The notes under the pieces were generated by a model, which was given only the letters and a program-made list of their open reading frames with translations, was not told the origin of the DNA and ran no database searches. This document shows positions 26,506 through 35,481 of a DNA stretch of 55,267 nt, piece after piece. Source of the DNA: JADKIH01 sp043747595 (GTDB taxonomy: Bacteria; Bacteroidota; Bacteroidia; AKYH767-A; 2013-40CM-41-45); the NCBI GenBank assembly GCA_043747595.1, contig JAYTOX010000035.1, positions 1 through 55,267 of the forward strand, written 5' to 3'. Position 1 is the stretch's first letter. Each line of letters begins with the position of its first letter. Both the position numbers and the translations under genes were made by a program.

Positions 26506-27021
26506 ATGAAAAAAATAATTCTTGCTTGTTTGTTGCTTACGAATGTTGCGTTTGCTCAAAATGAAAAAACCGTTTCACAGAAAATTCCGCTCGTAGAATT
26601 GAAAAACTTGGTTGGGCAAAATGTAAAAACTTCCACTTTCAGCAATGATGGGAAACCTTTCATCATCGATTTTTGGGCAACATGGTGTAAGCCTTGTATC
26701 GAAGAATTAAATGCTATTCATGAAGTGTATGCCGATTGGCAAAAAGAAACCGGTGTAAAAGTAATCACTATTGCGCTTGACGATTCTCGTACGATGAGTC
26801 GTGTTGCGCCTTTTATTAATGGTCGTCAATGGACGTACGAAAGTTATATTGATCCGAACGGCGACTTTAAAAGAGCGATGAATGTTAATATGCCCCCACA
26901 AACATTCGTTGTTGATGGCAGTGGAAACATTGTATGGCAGCATGTTGGTTTTGCTGAAGGAAATGAAGATGAATTAATAGAAGTTGTAAAAAAAGTAATA
27001 GCAGGAAAATCTGTAAACTAA
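26506..27021 (+). CDS. TlpA-like periplasmic thioredoxin
   Basis: A 171-residue protein with a signal peptide ending at AFAQ (residue 18), then a thioredoxin fold: PFIIDFWATWCKPCIEELNAIH with the active-site pair C61-C64, and the cis-Pro loop NMPPQTFVVDGSGNIVWQHVG. TlpA/ResA-type proteins reduce or shuffle disulfides outside the cytoplasm. It is the first gene of a four-gene cluster (DUF6029 barrel, Omp28 lipoprotein, small barrel) with gaps of 13, 5 and 1 bases, clearly one operon. Its likely role is redox partner for proteins of the same cluster, which is inference. Confidence 0.92.
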   Translation: MKKIILACLLLTNVAFAQNEKTVSQKIPLVELKNLVGQNVKTSTFSNDGKPFIIDFWATWCKPCIEELNAIHEVYADWQKETGVKVITIALDDSRTMSRVAPFINGRQWTYESYIDPNGDFKRAMNVNMPPQTFVVDGSGNIVWQHVGFAEGNEDELIEVVKKVIAGKSVN

Positions 27022-27034
27022 TTTAAATCATAAC

Positions 27035-28660
27035 GTGAAAATAAAATACCTTTTTGCAAGCATTTGTTTTTTTCTTTCCACTGCTTCATTTGCTCAAGGA
27101 TTAGCAGGATCTAATATCCATGGAAATTTTGAATTCAATGGACAATATTATTTACCCGATTCTGCTATTGGAGCACCAAAAGTAAATGAGAAATTTTTGA
27201 ATAATTCTTTCTTGAATCTCAATTACGAATACCAAAATTTTAGTGCCGGTATTCGATACGAAAGTTACAGAAATCCGCTGCTTGGGTATGATAAAGATTA
27301 TACCGGTAGTGGAATTATGTACCGCTATTTGAATTATAAAAAGGATGATATAGATGTTACCGTAGGAAGTTTTTATGATCAGTTTGGAAATGGATTGATA
27401 TTCCGCAGCTATGAAGAACGAGGACTCGGACTTGATAATGCAATGGAAGGTGTTCGTGTAAAATATACGCCAACTCCTGGTGTAAGTTTGAAAGGTGTAG
27501 TTGGTGTTCAACGAAATTTTTTCGCACTTGGAAAAGGTATTGTTCGCGGGTTTGATGCTGAATGGAATTTGAATGAGAGTATTACAAAGTGGAAAGAAAA
27601 GAAAACGCAGCTTATACTCGGCGGAAGTTTCGTGAGTAAATATCAGATTGACGACGACAATACCTATATACTTCCTGAAAATGTTGCATCTGGCGCAGGT
27701 CGCTTCAACGTGATTCGCGGAGGATGGAATATTGGCGGTGAATTTGCGTTCAAAGCAAATGATCCTTCTTACACCAATGGTTATATCTATAAAACAGGGT
27801 CGGCTGCTCTTTTAACGGCTACTTACTCCAAACCCGGATTTGGTTTTAACTTGGGAGTTAAAAGAATCGATAATATGAGTTTCCGATCTGATCGAAATGC
27901 GGTATTAAATAGTCTGATGATAAATTATCTCCCTGCAATGACAAAGCAGCACACAAATATTCTTGCTTCTTTTTATCCGTATGCTACTCAGCCAAATGGA
28001 GAATTTGGTTTTCAAGGAGAACTGTTTTTTCATATCAAAGAAGGTAAATTTCTTGGTGGTTCTAAAGGAGCCGATGTTGCTATAAATTATTCACGCGCGC
28101 AGAGCATAGATAAAGTAGCAACAACAGATGTAGATCAAGGTTATACTTCTAATTACTTTAAAATGGGCAAGGAAGTTTTTTATGAAGATTTTAATGTAGA
28201 ATATACTCATAAGCTGAGCAAAAAAGTAAAGCTGATTTTGACTTACGTTTATATTAATTATAATAAAGATGTAATTGAAGGTCGTCCGAGTTTTGGACAT
28301 GTATTCAGTCATATCGGTATCGTAGAAATCAATTGGAAGGTGGATGCAAAACATAATTTAAGAACTGAGCTGCAACATTTATATACGCAACAAGATGATA
28401 AGAACTGGGCATTACTTTTAGCAGAATATACAGTTGTACCTCATTGGTTCTTTGCAGGCTTCAGTGAATATAATTATGGCAACAATAATGAAGCTAGAAA
28501 ATTCAATTATTATAATTTGTCCCTTGGCTATACTAATAAAGCAAACAGAATTGCAATTGGTTATGGTCGTCAGCGCGCAGGATTATTTTGCGTAGGTGGC
28601 ATTTGCAGAACGGTTCCTTCTTCTAACGGAATAAATATTTCAATCACTAGTAGTTTCTAA
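27035..28660 (+). CDS. DUF6029 family outer-membrane barrel protein
   Basis: A 541-residue exported protein starting at a GTG (27035), with a signal peptide ending at SFAQ (about residue 20). The mature part is built from repeated amphipathic strands (GNFEFNGQYYLPD, NLNYEYQNFSAGIRYESYRNPL, DVTVGSFYDQFGNGLIFRSYEERGLGLD) and ends at the C-terminal strand GINISITSSF. This fits an outer-membrane barrel of about 18-22 strands. I assign DUF6029 from the conserved LxGSNIHGNFEFNGQYY and NGLIFRSYEERGLGLDNA segments. The family is uncharacterised and in Bacteroidota typically sits between a TlpA-like thioredoxin and an Omp28 protein, as here. Confidence 0.82.
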   Translation: MKIKYLFASICFFLSTASFAQGLAGSNIHGNFEFNGQYYLPDSAIGAPKVNEKFLNNSFLNLNYEYQNFSAGIRYESYRNPLLGYDKDYTGSGIMYRYLNYKKDDIDVTVGSFYDQFGNGLIFRSYEERGLGLDNAMEGVRVKYTPTPGVSLKGVVGVQRNFFALGKGIVRGFDAEWNLNESITKWKEKKTQLILGGSFVSKYQIDDDNTYILPENVASGAGRFNVIRGGWNIGGEFAFKANDPSYTNGYIYKTGSAALLTATYSKPGFGFNLGVKRIDNMSFRSDRNAVLNSLMINYLPAMTKQHTNILASFYPYATQPNGEFGFQGELFFHIKEGKFLGGSKGADVAINYSRAQSIDKVATTDVDQGYTSNYFKMGKEVFYEDFNVEYTHKLSKKVKLILTYVYINYNKDVIEGRPSFGHVFSHIGIVEINWKVDAKHNLRTELQHLYTQQDDKNWALLLAEYTVVPHWFFAGFSEYNYGNNNEARKFNYYNLSLGYTNKANRIAIGYGRQRAGLFCVGGICRTVPSSNGINISITSSF

Positions 28661-28665
28661 AAATA

Positions 28666-29592
28666 ATGAAAAAGATCAAAGCTATTTTGCCATTACTTAT
28701 TGCAGTAATTTTTATTATTTCGTGCGATAAGATAGAAGGGCCAACTCGTGAAGTTGTTACTGCCGGTGTTGTTATCGGTGAAAATGCAATTTTAATTGAT
28801 GGCGATACAATTCAATTTACTGAAGATACGTCAACTCCGGTTCAACGTGTAATGGTAGAAGACTACACTGGTCATCTTTGTGGTAATTGCCCGCCGGCAG
28901 GTGTAATGTTAAATGATTCAATGCGTGTGATGTTTGGTGATCGATTAGTAGCCGTTAGTGTTCATTCTGGTCAGTTCGCTGATGTTTGTCCTACGGCGCT
29001 TGATTGTCCGGGCGCTGCTCCCGCAGGAGCTTTTGTCGCAGACTATCGCTCTACCGTCGGTGATGCATGGGCAGCAAAATTTCTTGTGAATGCGAATCCA
29101 ATTGGTTTGATCGACAGAGTTGGTTATCCGACGGCTCATAAAAAAACATATTTAAATTGGAAGACAGCAGCTCAAAATGAATTGGCGAACTCACCAGCGG
29201 CAAAATTGAATATCAGTTTAAAATATGACGAGACCACAAGAAAGATAAAAGCAGGTGTTAAAACGGAAATGATTCAATCGTACAATGATTATTTAAAAGT
29301 TCAATTGATTATTGTAGAAGATAGTATTGTTGATTGGCAACAATGGTATGGTCATACTCCTCAACTTGTTCCTGATTATCTTTTTCATGATGTGTTAAGG
29401 ACATCGATGAATGGAAATTTTGGTGATTCATTATCAGTTACAATTCCGATGAATATAGGAGCTAAATTTATTGATGGATATTTTACTTCGCTTGCCGCAG
29501 GATGGAATCCTGACAAATGTAAAGTTATAGCTTTTGTTTTTGATGCTAACTCGTATCGAATTATTCAAGTTGCAGAGAAAAAGCTAAAATAA
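28666..29592 (+). CDS. Omp28-related outer-membrane lipoprotein with CxxC
   Basis: A 308-residue lipoprotein: the lipobox IISC places the lipidated cysteine at residue 20. The mature N-terminus leads into VQRVMVEDYTGHLCGNCPPAGVMLNDSM, a thioredoxin-like segment with C72 and C75, followed by further cysteines (DVCPTALDCPG) in an insertion. The C-terminal half is beta-rich (AKLNISLKYDETTRKIKAGVKTEM). The family is named after the Porphyromonas Omp28 surface antigen; its function is not established. It sits five bases after the DUF6029 gene and one base before the next barrel gene. Confidence 0.88.
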   Translation: MKKIKAILPLLIAVIFIISCDKIEGPTREVVTAGVVIGENAILIDGDTIQFTEDTSTPVQRVMVEDYTGHLCGNCPPAGVMLNDSMRVMFGDRLVAVSVHSGQFADVCPTALDCPGAAPAGAFVADYRSTVGDAWAAKFLVNANPIGLIDRVGYPTAHKKTYLNWKTAAQNELANSPAAKLNISLKYDETTRKIKAGVKTEMIQSYNDYLKVQLIIVEDSIVDWQQWYGHTPQLVPDYLFHDVLRTSMNGNFGDSLSVTIPMNIGAKFIDGYFTSLAAGWNPDKCKVIAFVFDANSYRIIQVAEKKLK

Positions 29593-29593
29593 G

Positions 29594-30187
29594 ATGCAAC
29601 GAAAACTGAAACTACTTTTTGTTTTTCTATTGTTGTTTCCATTCTTTATGGAAGCACAAAGTTTTAATGCCGGATTTAGATTGGGGGTAGTAGGATCGCA
29701 AGTTGATGGAGATTCTTATGAAGGCTTTAACAAAGCAGGACTCACAGTTGGAATTTATGTAAATCATAAAATCGCAGAGCAGTTTTCTCTTCAAATGGAA
29801 ATGAATTTTATTCAAAAGGGAAGTAGGAAGCCAGTCGATATTAATAATACGTACTATTTAATGCGAGTAAATTATTTAGAAGTTCCATTGATGTTGCAGT
29901 GGCATGTGAATAGTTCTTTCGATATTTTTGCCGGCCCATCATATGCAATTCTTTTGAATTCTTATGAAGAAAATGAGTTGGGCGCTTATCAAGGTCCGGC
30001 GTTTAATAGCTATGAGGTGGCAGCAAGAATTGGGCTATCATACAAACTTTCTGATCGGTGGAGAGTCGATGGTCGTTACTGTAATTCTGTTACAAATATA
30101 CGTCCGGCGCCCTATTCATATTCACCCTATTTGGAAAAAGGCCAATACAATCGTTATGTAGAGCTTGGATTGAGTTATGGTTTTTAG
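29594..30187 (+). CDS. Small outer-membrane beta-barrel protein (porin-family type)
   Basis: A 197-residue protein with a signal peptide (MQRKLKLLFVFLLLFPFFMEAQ). The eight-stranded barrel signature of the PF13568-like Bacteroidota group follows: FNAGFRLGVVGSQVDGD at the start, LQMEMNFIQKGSRK, YLEVPLMLQWHVN, FDIFAGPSYAILL, YEVAARIGLSYKLSDRWRVDGRY, and a terminal strand YVELGLSYGF ending in Phe. Such proteins sit in the outer membrane; the substrate or partner is unknown. It is the last gene of the thioredoxin/DUF6029/Omp28 operon. A gap of 266 bases with no gene follows before deoC. Confidence 0.85.
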   Translation: MQRKLKLLFVFLLLFPFFMEAQSFNAGFRLGVVGSQVDGDSYEGFNKAGLTVGIYVNHKIAEQFSLQMEMNFIQKGSRKPVDINNTYYLMRVNYLEVPLMLQWHVNSSFDIFAGPSYAILLNSYEENELGAYQGPAFNSYEVAARIGLSYKLSDRWRVDGRYCNSVTNIRPAPYSYSPYLEKGQYNRYVELGLSYGF

Positions 30188-30416
30188 ATTTTGTATTTCA
30201 TGTTTTTCAAATTAATATTCCGCGTTTGCAGATAAATATTTAATTAAATAAATGCGGAATTGTGAGTGGAGAGATAATGAAAAAGAGTAGATGTACTCCA
30301 ACATTTAGTTTAAGAAAAAAGTAAGCGATTTATGGTTATTTAATGCAAAATTTCATAGGTGAAAAGTCGTGAAGAAACCGTTCAAAGTAACATTTCACCT
30401 TTATTGAAGAATTTTG

Positions 30417-30424
30417 TATCTTCG
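30417..30424 (+). promoter_or_regulatory. -7-like box upstream of deoC
   Basis: TATCTTCG matches TAnnTTTG except for one base and lies 29 bases before the ATG at 30454. No -33 TTG stands at 19-21 bases, so support is limited to the box. Confidence 0.4.
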
Positions 30425-30453
30425 CTTCCCCCCTTACAAAAGGGTTATTTAAT

Positions 30454-31359
30454 ATGAAAAGATCTGATTATACATTGAGCGATAGTCCTGCCATAGACCA
30501 GGTTGGAGTGGAAGAAAGGATATCGCGCTTTTCAAAACGCAGTATAAAAAAAGAATCTAAGCTTGCTGCATTGAAAATGGCTTTAAGTATGGTTGATTTA
30601 ACTACACTGGAAGCAAAAGACACTCCCGGAAAAGTAAAACAACTTTGTGCTAAGGCTATGCATCCTCATGCCGGCTATGATGATATACCTTCGGTGGCTG
30701 CTGTTTGTGTTTATCCTAATTTTGTTCGCATTGCAAAAAATGCGCTTAAAGGGTCAAATGTAAAAGTTGCTGCTGTGGCTACTGCATTTCCTAGTGGCAT
30801 GTCGACCCGTAAAGTAAAGCTCGAAGAAACTAAATGGGCCGTAGGTGAAGGAGCCGATGAAATTGATATGGTTATTTCAAGAGGACATTTTCTTTCAGGA
30901 GAATATGGATTTGTATTTGATGAAATAGCTGCTGTTAAAGAAGTATGCGGTGACGCACATTTAAAAGTGATTTTAGAAACCGGTGAATTGAGTACGCTCG
31001 ATAATGTTCGACGCGCTTCCGATTTAGCGATGCATGCCGGTGCCGATTTCATTAAGACTAGCACAGGTAAAATTCAGCCTGCTGCAACACTTCCTGTCAC
31101 TTTAGTTATGCTGGAAGCCATTCGTGATTTCTATTACGAAACAGGAAAGCAAATTGGAATGAAACCGGCAGGCGGAATCGCTACTGCAAAACTCTCATTA
31201 AACTATTTGGTTGTGCTTCGCGAAACGCTGGGTCAAGATTGGTTGAATGCAGACATGTTCCGCTTTGGAGCCAGTGCACTTGCTAACGATTTATTAATGC
31301 AAATCGTAAAAGAGAAAACAGGTATCTACCAAAGCATCGATTATTTTTCTAAAGATTAA
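30454..31359 (+). CDS. deoC: Deoxyribose-phosphate aldolase
   Basis: A class I aldolase that splits 2-deoxyribose-5-phosphate into acetaldehyde and glyceraldehyde-3-phosphate. The TIM-barrel landmarks are VDLTTLEAKDTPGKV, VAAVCVYPNFV, EIDMVISRGHFLSGEY, LKVILETGEL, the Schiff-base lysine in ADFIKTSTGK, and MKPAGGI with the second active-site lysine. At 301 residues it is longer than the E. coli enzyme, with an N-terminal extension of about 40 residues, as in the eukaryote-like DeoC group. Two aldehyde dehydrogenase genes follow on the same strand; they would oxidise the acetaldehyde. Confidence 0.95.
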   Translation: MKRSDYTLSDSPAIDQVGVEERISRFSKRSIKKESKLAALKMALSMVDLTTLEAKDTPGKVKQLCAKAMHPHAGYDDIPSVAAVCVYPNFVRIAKNALKGSNVKVAAVATAFPSGMSTRKVKLEETKWAVGEGADEIDMVISRGHFLSGEYGFVFDEIAAVKEVCGDAHLKVILETGELSTLDNVRRASDLAMHAGADFIKTSTGKIQPAATLPVTLVMLEAIRDFYYETGKQIGMKPAGGIATAKLSLNYLVVLRETLGQDWLNADMFRFGASALANDLLMQIVKEKTGIYQSIDYFSKD

Positions 31360-31397
31360 TTTATACGGAAGGTTAAACTTCCACTATTCAAAATTGA

Positions 31398-32885
31398 ATG
31401 GCAAAGAAACAAACAAAAAAAACAGCAGCGATCAAATTTGATACTGATTGGAAATATGCTCCGGCTCCGGAGAGTAAAGATCATATTCGCTTAGAAGAGA
31501 AGTATGATCTTTTCATCAATGGAAAATTTACTCCACCGTCTTCAGGAAAGTATTTTGAAACAATCAATCCTGCTACTGAGAAGAAGCTTGCAATGGTTGC
31601 CGATGCAAATGAAAAAGACGTTGACTTGGCTGTAAAGTCGGCTCGTACTGCTTATGATAAAACATGGAGCAAAATGCCCGCAAAAGAACGAGGGAAGTAC
31701 ATCTATCGTATTGCGCGTATTATGCAAGAGAGAGCTCGTGAACTTTCTGTAATTGAAACGATGGATGGCGGAAAAGCAATTCGCGAATCGCGTGATGTAG
31801 ATGTTCCATTGGCAGCTGCTCATTTTTTTTATTATGCAGGCTGGGCCGATAAAGTAAAGTATGCTGTTCCCGGTGCCTCTGCACGTCCACTTGGAGTTGC
31901 AGGGCAAATCATACCATGGAATTTCCCATTGCTGATGGCTGCATGGAAAATTGCACCAGCTCTCGCAGCAGGTAATACAGTTGTTTTGAAACCTGCAGAG
32001 ACAACTCCTCTTACAGCTTTAAAACTTGCCGAAATTTTTCGTGATGCCGATCTTCCTCCCGGAGTTGTAAATATTATTACTGGAGCAGGTGCTACAGGCG
32101 CTGCGCTGGTGAATCATCCGGGAATCGATAAAATTGCTTTTACAGGAAGTACTGATGTAGGGAAGATTATTCAGAAAGCGATTGCCGGTACTGATAAAAA
32201 ATATACACTTGAGCTAGGCGGCAAAGCAGCAAATATTATTTTTGAAGATGCTGCAATTGACCAAGCCGTTGAAGGAGTGATTAACGGAATTTTCTTTAAT
32301 CAAGGCCATGTTTGTTGCGCGGGCTCTCGATTATTTGTTCAAGAAAGTATTGCCAAAAAAGTGATTCGTAAATTGAAGGATCGTATGGAGACGTTAATCG
32401 TTGGCGATCCGCTCGACAAAAATACTGACATAGGTGCAATTAATTCAAGGATGCAATTGGATAAAATAAAAAAATATTTGAAAATAGGAGTGAATGAAGG
32501 GGGAGAAATGTATCAGTCTACGTGTGAGATTCCTACGAAAGGATTTTTCTGCAGGCCAACTTTATTTTTGAATGTTGCCCAATCTTCAAGAATCGTTCAG
32601 GAAGAAATTTTTGGGCCGGTGTTATCTATCCAAACGTTCAGAACTGTTGAAGAAGTTATTGAGAAAGCAAACAATATTCCATACGGTTTAAGTGGTGGAG
32701 TATGGACAGATAAAGGTTCGAAAATATTTAAAGTTACGTCGGCTTTACGAGCGGGTGTGATTTGGGCAAATACTTATAATAAATTCGATCCAACTTCTCC
32801 GTTTGGTGGCTACAAAGAAAGTGGTGTTGGAAGAGAAGGTGGCTTGCATGGATTAATGCCATACTTGGAAGTGGATCATAATTAA
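31398..32885 (+). CDS. Aldehyde dehydrogenase, full-length
   Basis: A 495-residue NAD(P)-dependent aldehyde dehydrogenase. The visible motifs are IIPWNFPLLMAAWKIAPALAAGNTVVLKPAE (about residues 171-201), the Rossmann loop FTGSTDVGK (248-256), the general base in LELGGK (Glu272), the catalytic cysteine in GHVCCAGSR (Cys306), and EEIFGPVLS towards the C-terminus. All catalytic residues are present. It follows deoC by 38 bases, so acetaldehyde from deoxyribose breakdown is the likely substrate, giving acetate. The adjacent gene encodes a catalytically incomplete aldehyde dehydrogenase that may be its partner subunit. Confidence 0.95.
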   Translation: MAKKQTKKTAAIKFDTDWKYAPAPESKDHIRLEEKYDLFINGKFTPPSSGKYFETINPATEKKLAMVADANEKDVDLAVKSARTAYDKTWSKMPAKERGKYIYRIARIMQERARELSVIETMDGGKAIRESRDVDVPLAAAHFFYYAGWADKVKYAVPGASARPLGVAGQIIPWNFPLLMAAWKIAPALAAGNTVVLKPAETTPLTALKLAEIFRDADLPPGVVNIITGAGATGAALVNHPGIDKIAFTGSTDVGKIIQKAIAGTDKKYTLELGGKAANIIFEDAAIDQAVEGVINGIFFNQGHVCCAGSRLFVQESIAKKVIRKLKDRMETLIVGDPLDKNTDIGAINSRMQLDKIKKYLKIGVNEGGEMYQSTCEIPTKGFFCRPTLFLNVAQSSRIVQEEIFGPVLSIQTFRTVEEVIEKANNIPYGLSGGVWTDKGSKIFKVTSALRAGVIWANTYNKFDPTSPFGGYKESGVGREGGLHGLMPYLEVDHN

Positions 32886-32906
32886 TTTTTCAAAAGCATT
32901 TATAAA

Positions 32907-33824
32907 ATGGATCAGATAGAAAAAACAAAAGTAGGCGTCGAGCAAACAAACGGTCAAGCAAAAAATAAACGTTTGGATGTTATGAAGACGTATAAAATAT
33001 ACATCGACGGAAAATTTCCACGAACAGAATCAGGCAGATATTATATTCTGAAAAATTCCAATGGTGAGAATTCTGTAAATATTTGTCAGTCGTCTCGCAA
33101 AGATTTTCGCGAAGCTGTTGTTGCTGCAAGAAAAGTACAACCTTCATGGGCGGCTAAATCGGCTTATAACAAGGGCCAGATTCTTTACCGAATAGCAGAG
33201 ATGTTGGAGGGAAGAAAATCGCAATTTGTAGAAGAGTTGATCCAGCAAGGAAGTACACAAGCTAAAGCAGAAAAAGAAGTTGAACTTTCTATTGATCGTC
33301 TTGTTTACTACGCCGGATGGAGCGATAAATATCAGCAAGTATTCTCTGCAGTGAATCCGGTAGAATCATCGCACTTTAATTTTTCTATGGCCGAACCTAC
33401 CGGAGTTGTTTCTGCTCTTTCCTCAGAAAATTATGGACTGATCGGTTTGGTTTCTTTAATTGCCCCAGCAATTGTTGGTGGAAATACAATTATTATTCTT
33501 GCCTCTTCCGACAAGCCTTTATGTGCGGTAACTTTTGGTGAAGTAATTAATTCATCTGATGTTCCCGGTGGTGTAGTAAATATTCTTACCGGTTATCGTT
33601 CTGAATTGTTGACGCATTTTTCAAATCATATGGATGTAAATGCAATTGTTTACAATGGAAATAATGTTGATGAAATAACTAAAATTAAAGAACTCTCTTC
33701 TCTCAATGTAAAAAGAGCAATCATTTATAAAAATGTAAATGATATGGATGAGGATTCGCAAAATGGTTATCGAATTATGGATCTTCAGGAAATTAAAACT
33801 ACTTGGCATCCGGTAGGACAATAA
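32907..33824 (+). CDS. Incomplete aldehyde dehydrogenase-like protein (pseudoenzyme domain)
   Basis: A 305-residue relative of the N-terminal part of aldehyde dehydrogenases. YKIYIDGKFPRTESGRYY aligns with the family's N-terminal strand, YYAGWSDKYQQVFSAVNP with the helix before the cofactor domain, and IAPAIVGGNTIIILASSDKPLCAVTFGEVINSSDVPGGVVNILTG with the nucleotide-binding half. The FTGS loop is replaced by VYNGNNVDE. The protein stops before the catalytic cysteine domain, so it is probably inactive. The reading frame is clean and codons look like those of its neighbours, so it does not look like a decaying gene. With the preceding gene it reproduces the 500 + 300 residue plan of two-domain ALDH16 proteins. 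Confidence 0.85.
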   Translation: MDQIEKTKVGVEQTNGQAKNKRLDVMKTYKIYIDGKFPRTESGRYYILKNSNGENSVNICQSSRKDFREAVVAARKVQPSWAAKSAYNKGQILYRIAEMLEGRKSQFVEELIQQGSTQAKAEKEVELSIDRLVYYAGWSDKYQQVFSAVNPVESSHFNFSMAEPTGVVSALSSENYGLIGLVSLIAPAIVGGNTIIILASSDKPLCAVTFGEVINSSDVPGGVVNILTGYRSELLTHFSNHMDVNAIVYNGNNVDEITKIKELSSLNVKRAIIYKNVNDMDEDSQNGYRIMDLQEIKTTWHPVGQ

Positions 33825-33834
33825 ATTTAATTTA

Positions 33835-34428
33835 ATGGCTGAACATATTTTTCCATCTGCTTCGCTTATCAATTTTAGCGAACGACAAAAAATGATGAAG
33901 CAAAAACCTGCTATTATTTGGTTAACAGGTTTAAGTGGTTCAGGTAAGACAACCATAGCCCAAAAATTAGAGTTGCAACTGCTGGGAGAAGGATTTAAAG
34001 TTTTTTTACTTGATGGCGATTCGCTCAGAGATGGATTAAATAAAGATCTTGGTTTTAGCTTAGAAGATCGTCGGGAGAATATAAGAAGAGCAGGAGAAAT
34101 CTGTAAACTTTTTTTTAATGCAGGGATGATAGTAATTACATCTTTTATTTCGCCTTTGGAAGAAGATAGAACTGCAGTAAGAAAGCTGTTTCCAATTGGA
34201 AGTTTTGTCGAAGTGTATGTAAGTACGCCTTTAGAAGTTTGCGAAGCACGAGATGTAAAAGGATTGTATGCAAAAGCGAGATCCGGTAAATTAAATAATT
34301 TTACAGGCATAAGTTCTCCTTATGAAATACCTCAAAAGGCAGAGATCGTAATTGATACAACAGTTTCTTCTTTAGAAGAGTCTGTTTTTAAACTTAGAGA
34401 AAAATTAACCCTAAAAATTTATCAATGA
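33835..34428 (+). CDS. cysC: Adenylylsulfate kinase (APS kinase)
   Basis: Phosphorylates adenosine 5'-phosphosulfate to PAPS, the universal sulfate donor. The 197-residue product has the Walker A loop GLSGSGKTT (residues 32-40), FLLDGDSLRDGLNKDLGFSLEDRRENIRR, and the active-site serine region ITSFISPLEEDR. The C-terminal VKGLYAKARSGKLNNFTGISSPYE is also family-typical. The N-terminal extension of about 25 residues before the P-loop occurs in other Bacteroidota CysC proteins. It starts ten bases after the incomplete aldehyde dehydrogenase. cysD, cysN and cysQ follow, interrupted by rlmF. Confidence 0.95.
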   Translation: MAEHIFPSASLINFSERQKMMKQKPAIIWLTGLSGSGKTTIAQKLELQLLGEGFKVFLLDGDSLRDGLNKDLGFSLEDRRENIRRAGEICKLFFNAGMIVITSFISPLEEDRTAVRKLFPIGSFVEVYVSTPLEVCEARDVKGLYAKARSGKLNNFTGISSPYEIPQKAEIVIDTTVSSLEESVFKLREKLTLKIYQ

Positions 34429-34554
34429 TTTTTTTACGGTTGTTACTAATTTTAATGACAGCTTGTAGTGATATTAACTGTAATTGTTATCTTGGTTGGA
34501 ATTATTTTTATTGATTTAGGATTATTTTGAATCACGATTTTAAATTAATTACCA

Positions 34555-35481
34555 GTGACCCACAATAAAAAAACTATTCCTTCCGAAAAATCGCGTTTGC
34601 ATCCGCGAAATAAACATCGTGAGCACTACGATTTTGAATTGTTATTTGTAAAAACTCCGGAACTAAAATCATTTGTACGCAAAAATCCTTACGGTAATTT
34701 ATCAATCGATTTTTTTGACCCTGTTGCCGTAAAGATTTTAAATTTGGCATTATTAAAACAGTATTATTTTATTTCATATTGGGATGTGCCTACCGATTAC
34801 TTATGTCCCCCAATTCCGGGACGGGCAGATTATCTTCATCACATTTTTGATTTACTTACGGAAAGCAATTATTCTTCTGTGCAAAGTGGTGAAAAAATAC
34901 GTTGTCTAGATATTGGTGTTGGAGCAAATTGTATTTATCCGATAATCGGGCATGCAGAATATGGTTGGACTTTTGTTGGAACAGAAATAGACGCTGTTGC
35001 TATTAGGTCTGCTCAAAAAATAGTTGAATTAAATCCTTCTCTAAAAGGATTTGTAGAAATACGCCACCAACATCGTGCTAGAGATATTTTTAACGGAATA
35101 ATTAATGACGATGAAGTTTTTGATGTCTCAATTTGTAATCCACCATTTCATTCATCTGAAAAGGAGGCAAACGCGGCCTCGCTGAGAAAGCAGTCCAATT
35201 TAAAGAAAACAAAAGTGAATAAAAGCATTTTGAATTTTGGCGGCAAAAAAAATGAGCTTTGGGTTGAAGGTGGTGAAGAGAAGTTTGTAGGAGATATGAT
35301 TAGTGAAAGTCGGCAGTTTGCAAAGAATTGTAAGTGGTTCACAACACTTGTTTCAAATTCTCAAAATTTAGATTCAATTTATTTACAATTGAAAGAAGTA
35401 GCAGCTGTTAGGGTTATCACCATTCCAATGGGCACAGGAAATAAAATAAGTAGAATAGTAGCATGGACGTATAATTTATGA
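34555..35481 (+). CDS. rlmF: 23S rRNA (adenine-1618-N6)-methyltransferase RlmF
   Basis: An SAM-dependent methyltransferase for one adenine of 23S rRNA. In the 308-residue protein are the N-terminal LHPRNKHREHYDFELL, the SAM loop RCLDIGVGANCIYPIIG, the acidic TEIDAVAI segment, and the catalytic NPPFH motif (in SICNPPFHSS) that holds the target adenine. Length matches the family. The start is a GTG at 34555. It lies in the middle of the sulfate-activation genes with 126 bases before it and 193 after, and it has no functional link to sulfur metabolism. Confidence 0.95.
   Translation: MTHNKKTIPSEKSRLHPRNKHREHYDFELLFVKTPELKSFVRKNPYGNLSIDFFDPVAVKILNLALLKQYYFISYWDVPTDYLCPPIPGRADYLHHIFDLLTESNYSSVQSGEKIRCLDIGVGANCIYPIIGHAEYGWTFVGTEIDAVAIRSAQKIVELNPSLKGFVEIRHQHRARDIFNGIINDDEVFDVSICNPPFHSSEKEANAASLRKQSNLKKTKVNKSILNFGGKKNELWVEGGEEKFVGDMISESRQFAKNCKWFTTLVSNSQNLDSIYLQLKEVAAVRVITIPMGTGNKISRIVAWTYNL

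Noticed and set aside
30217..30260. Inverted repeat ATTCCGC/GCGGAAT before deoC
   Set aside because: The arms are short with a 30-base AT-rich loop and no T-run follows. It may be chance in AT-rich DNA.
33621..34310. A 229-residue open frame on the minus strand
   Set aside because: It runs antisense to the end of the incomplete aldehyde dehydrogenase and most of cysC, whose motifs are clear. Its own translation shows no domain or signal.
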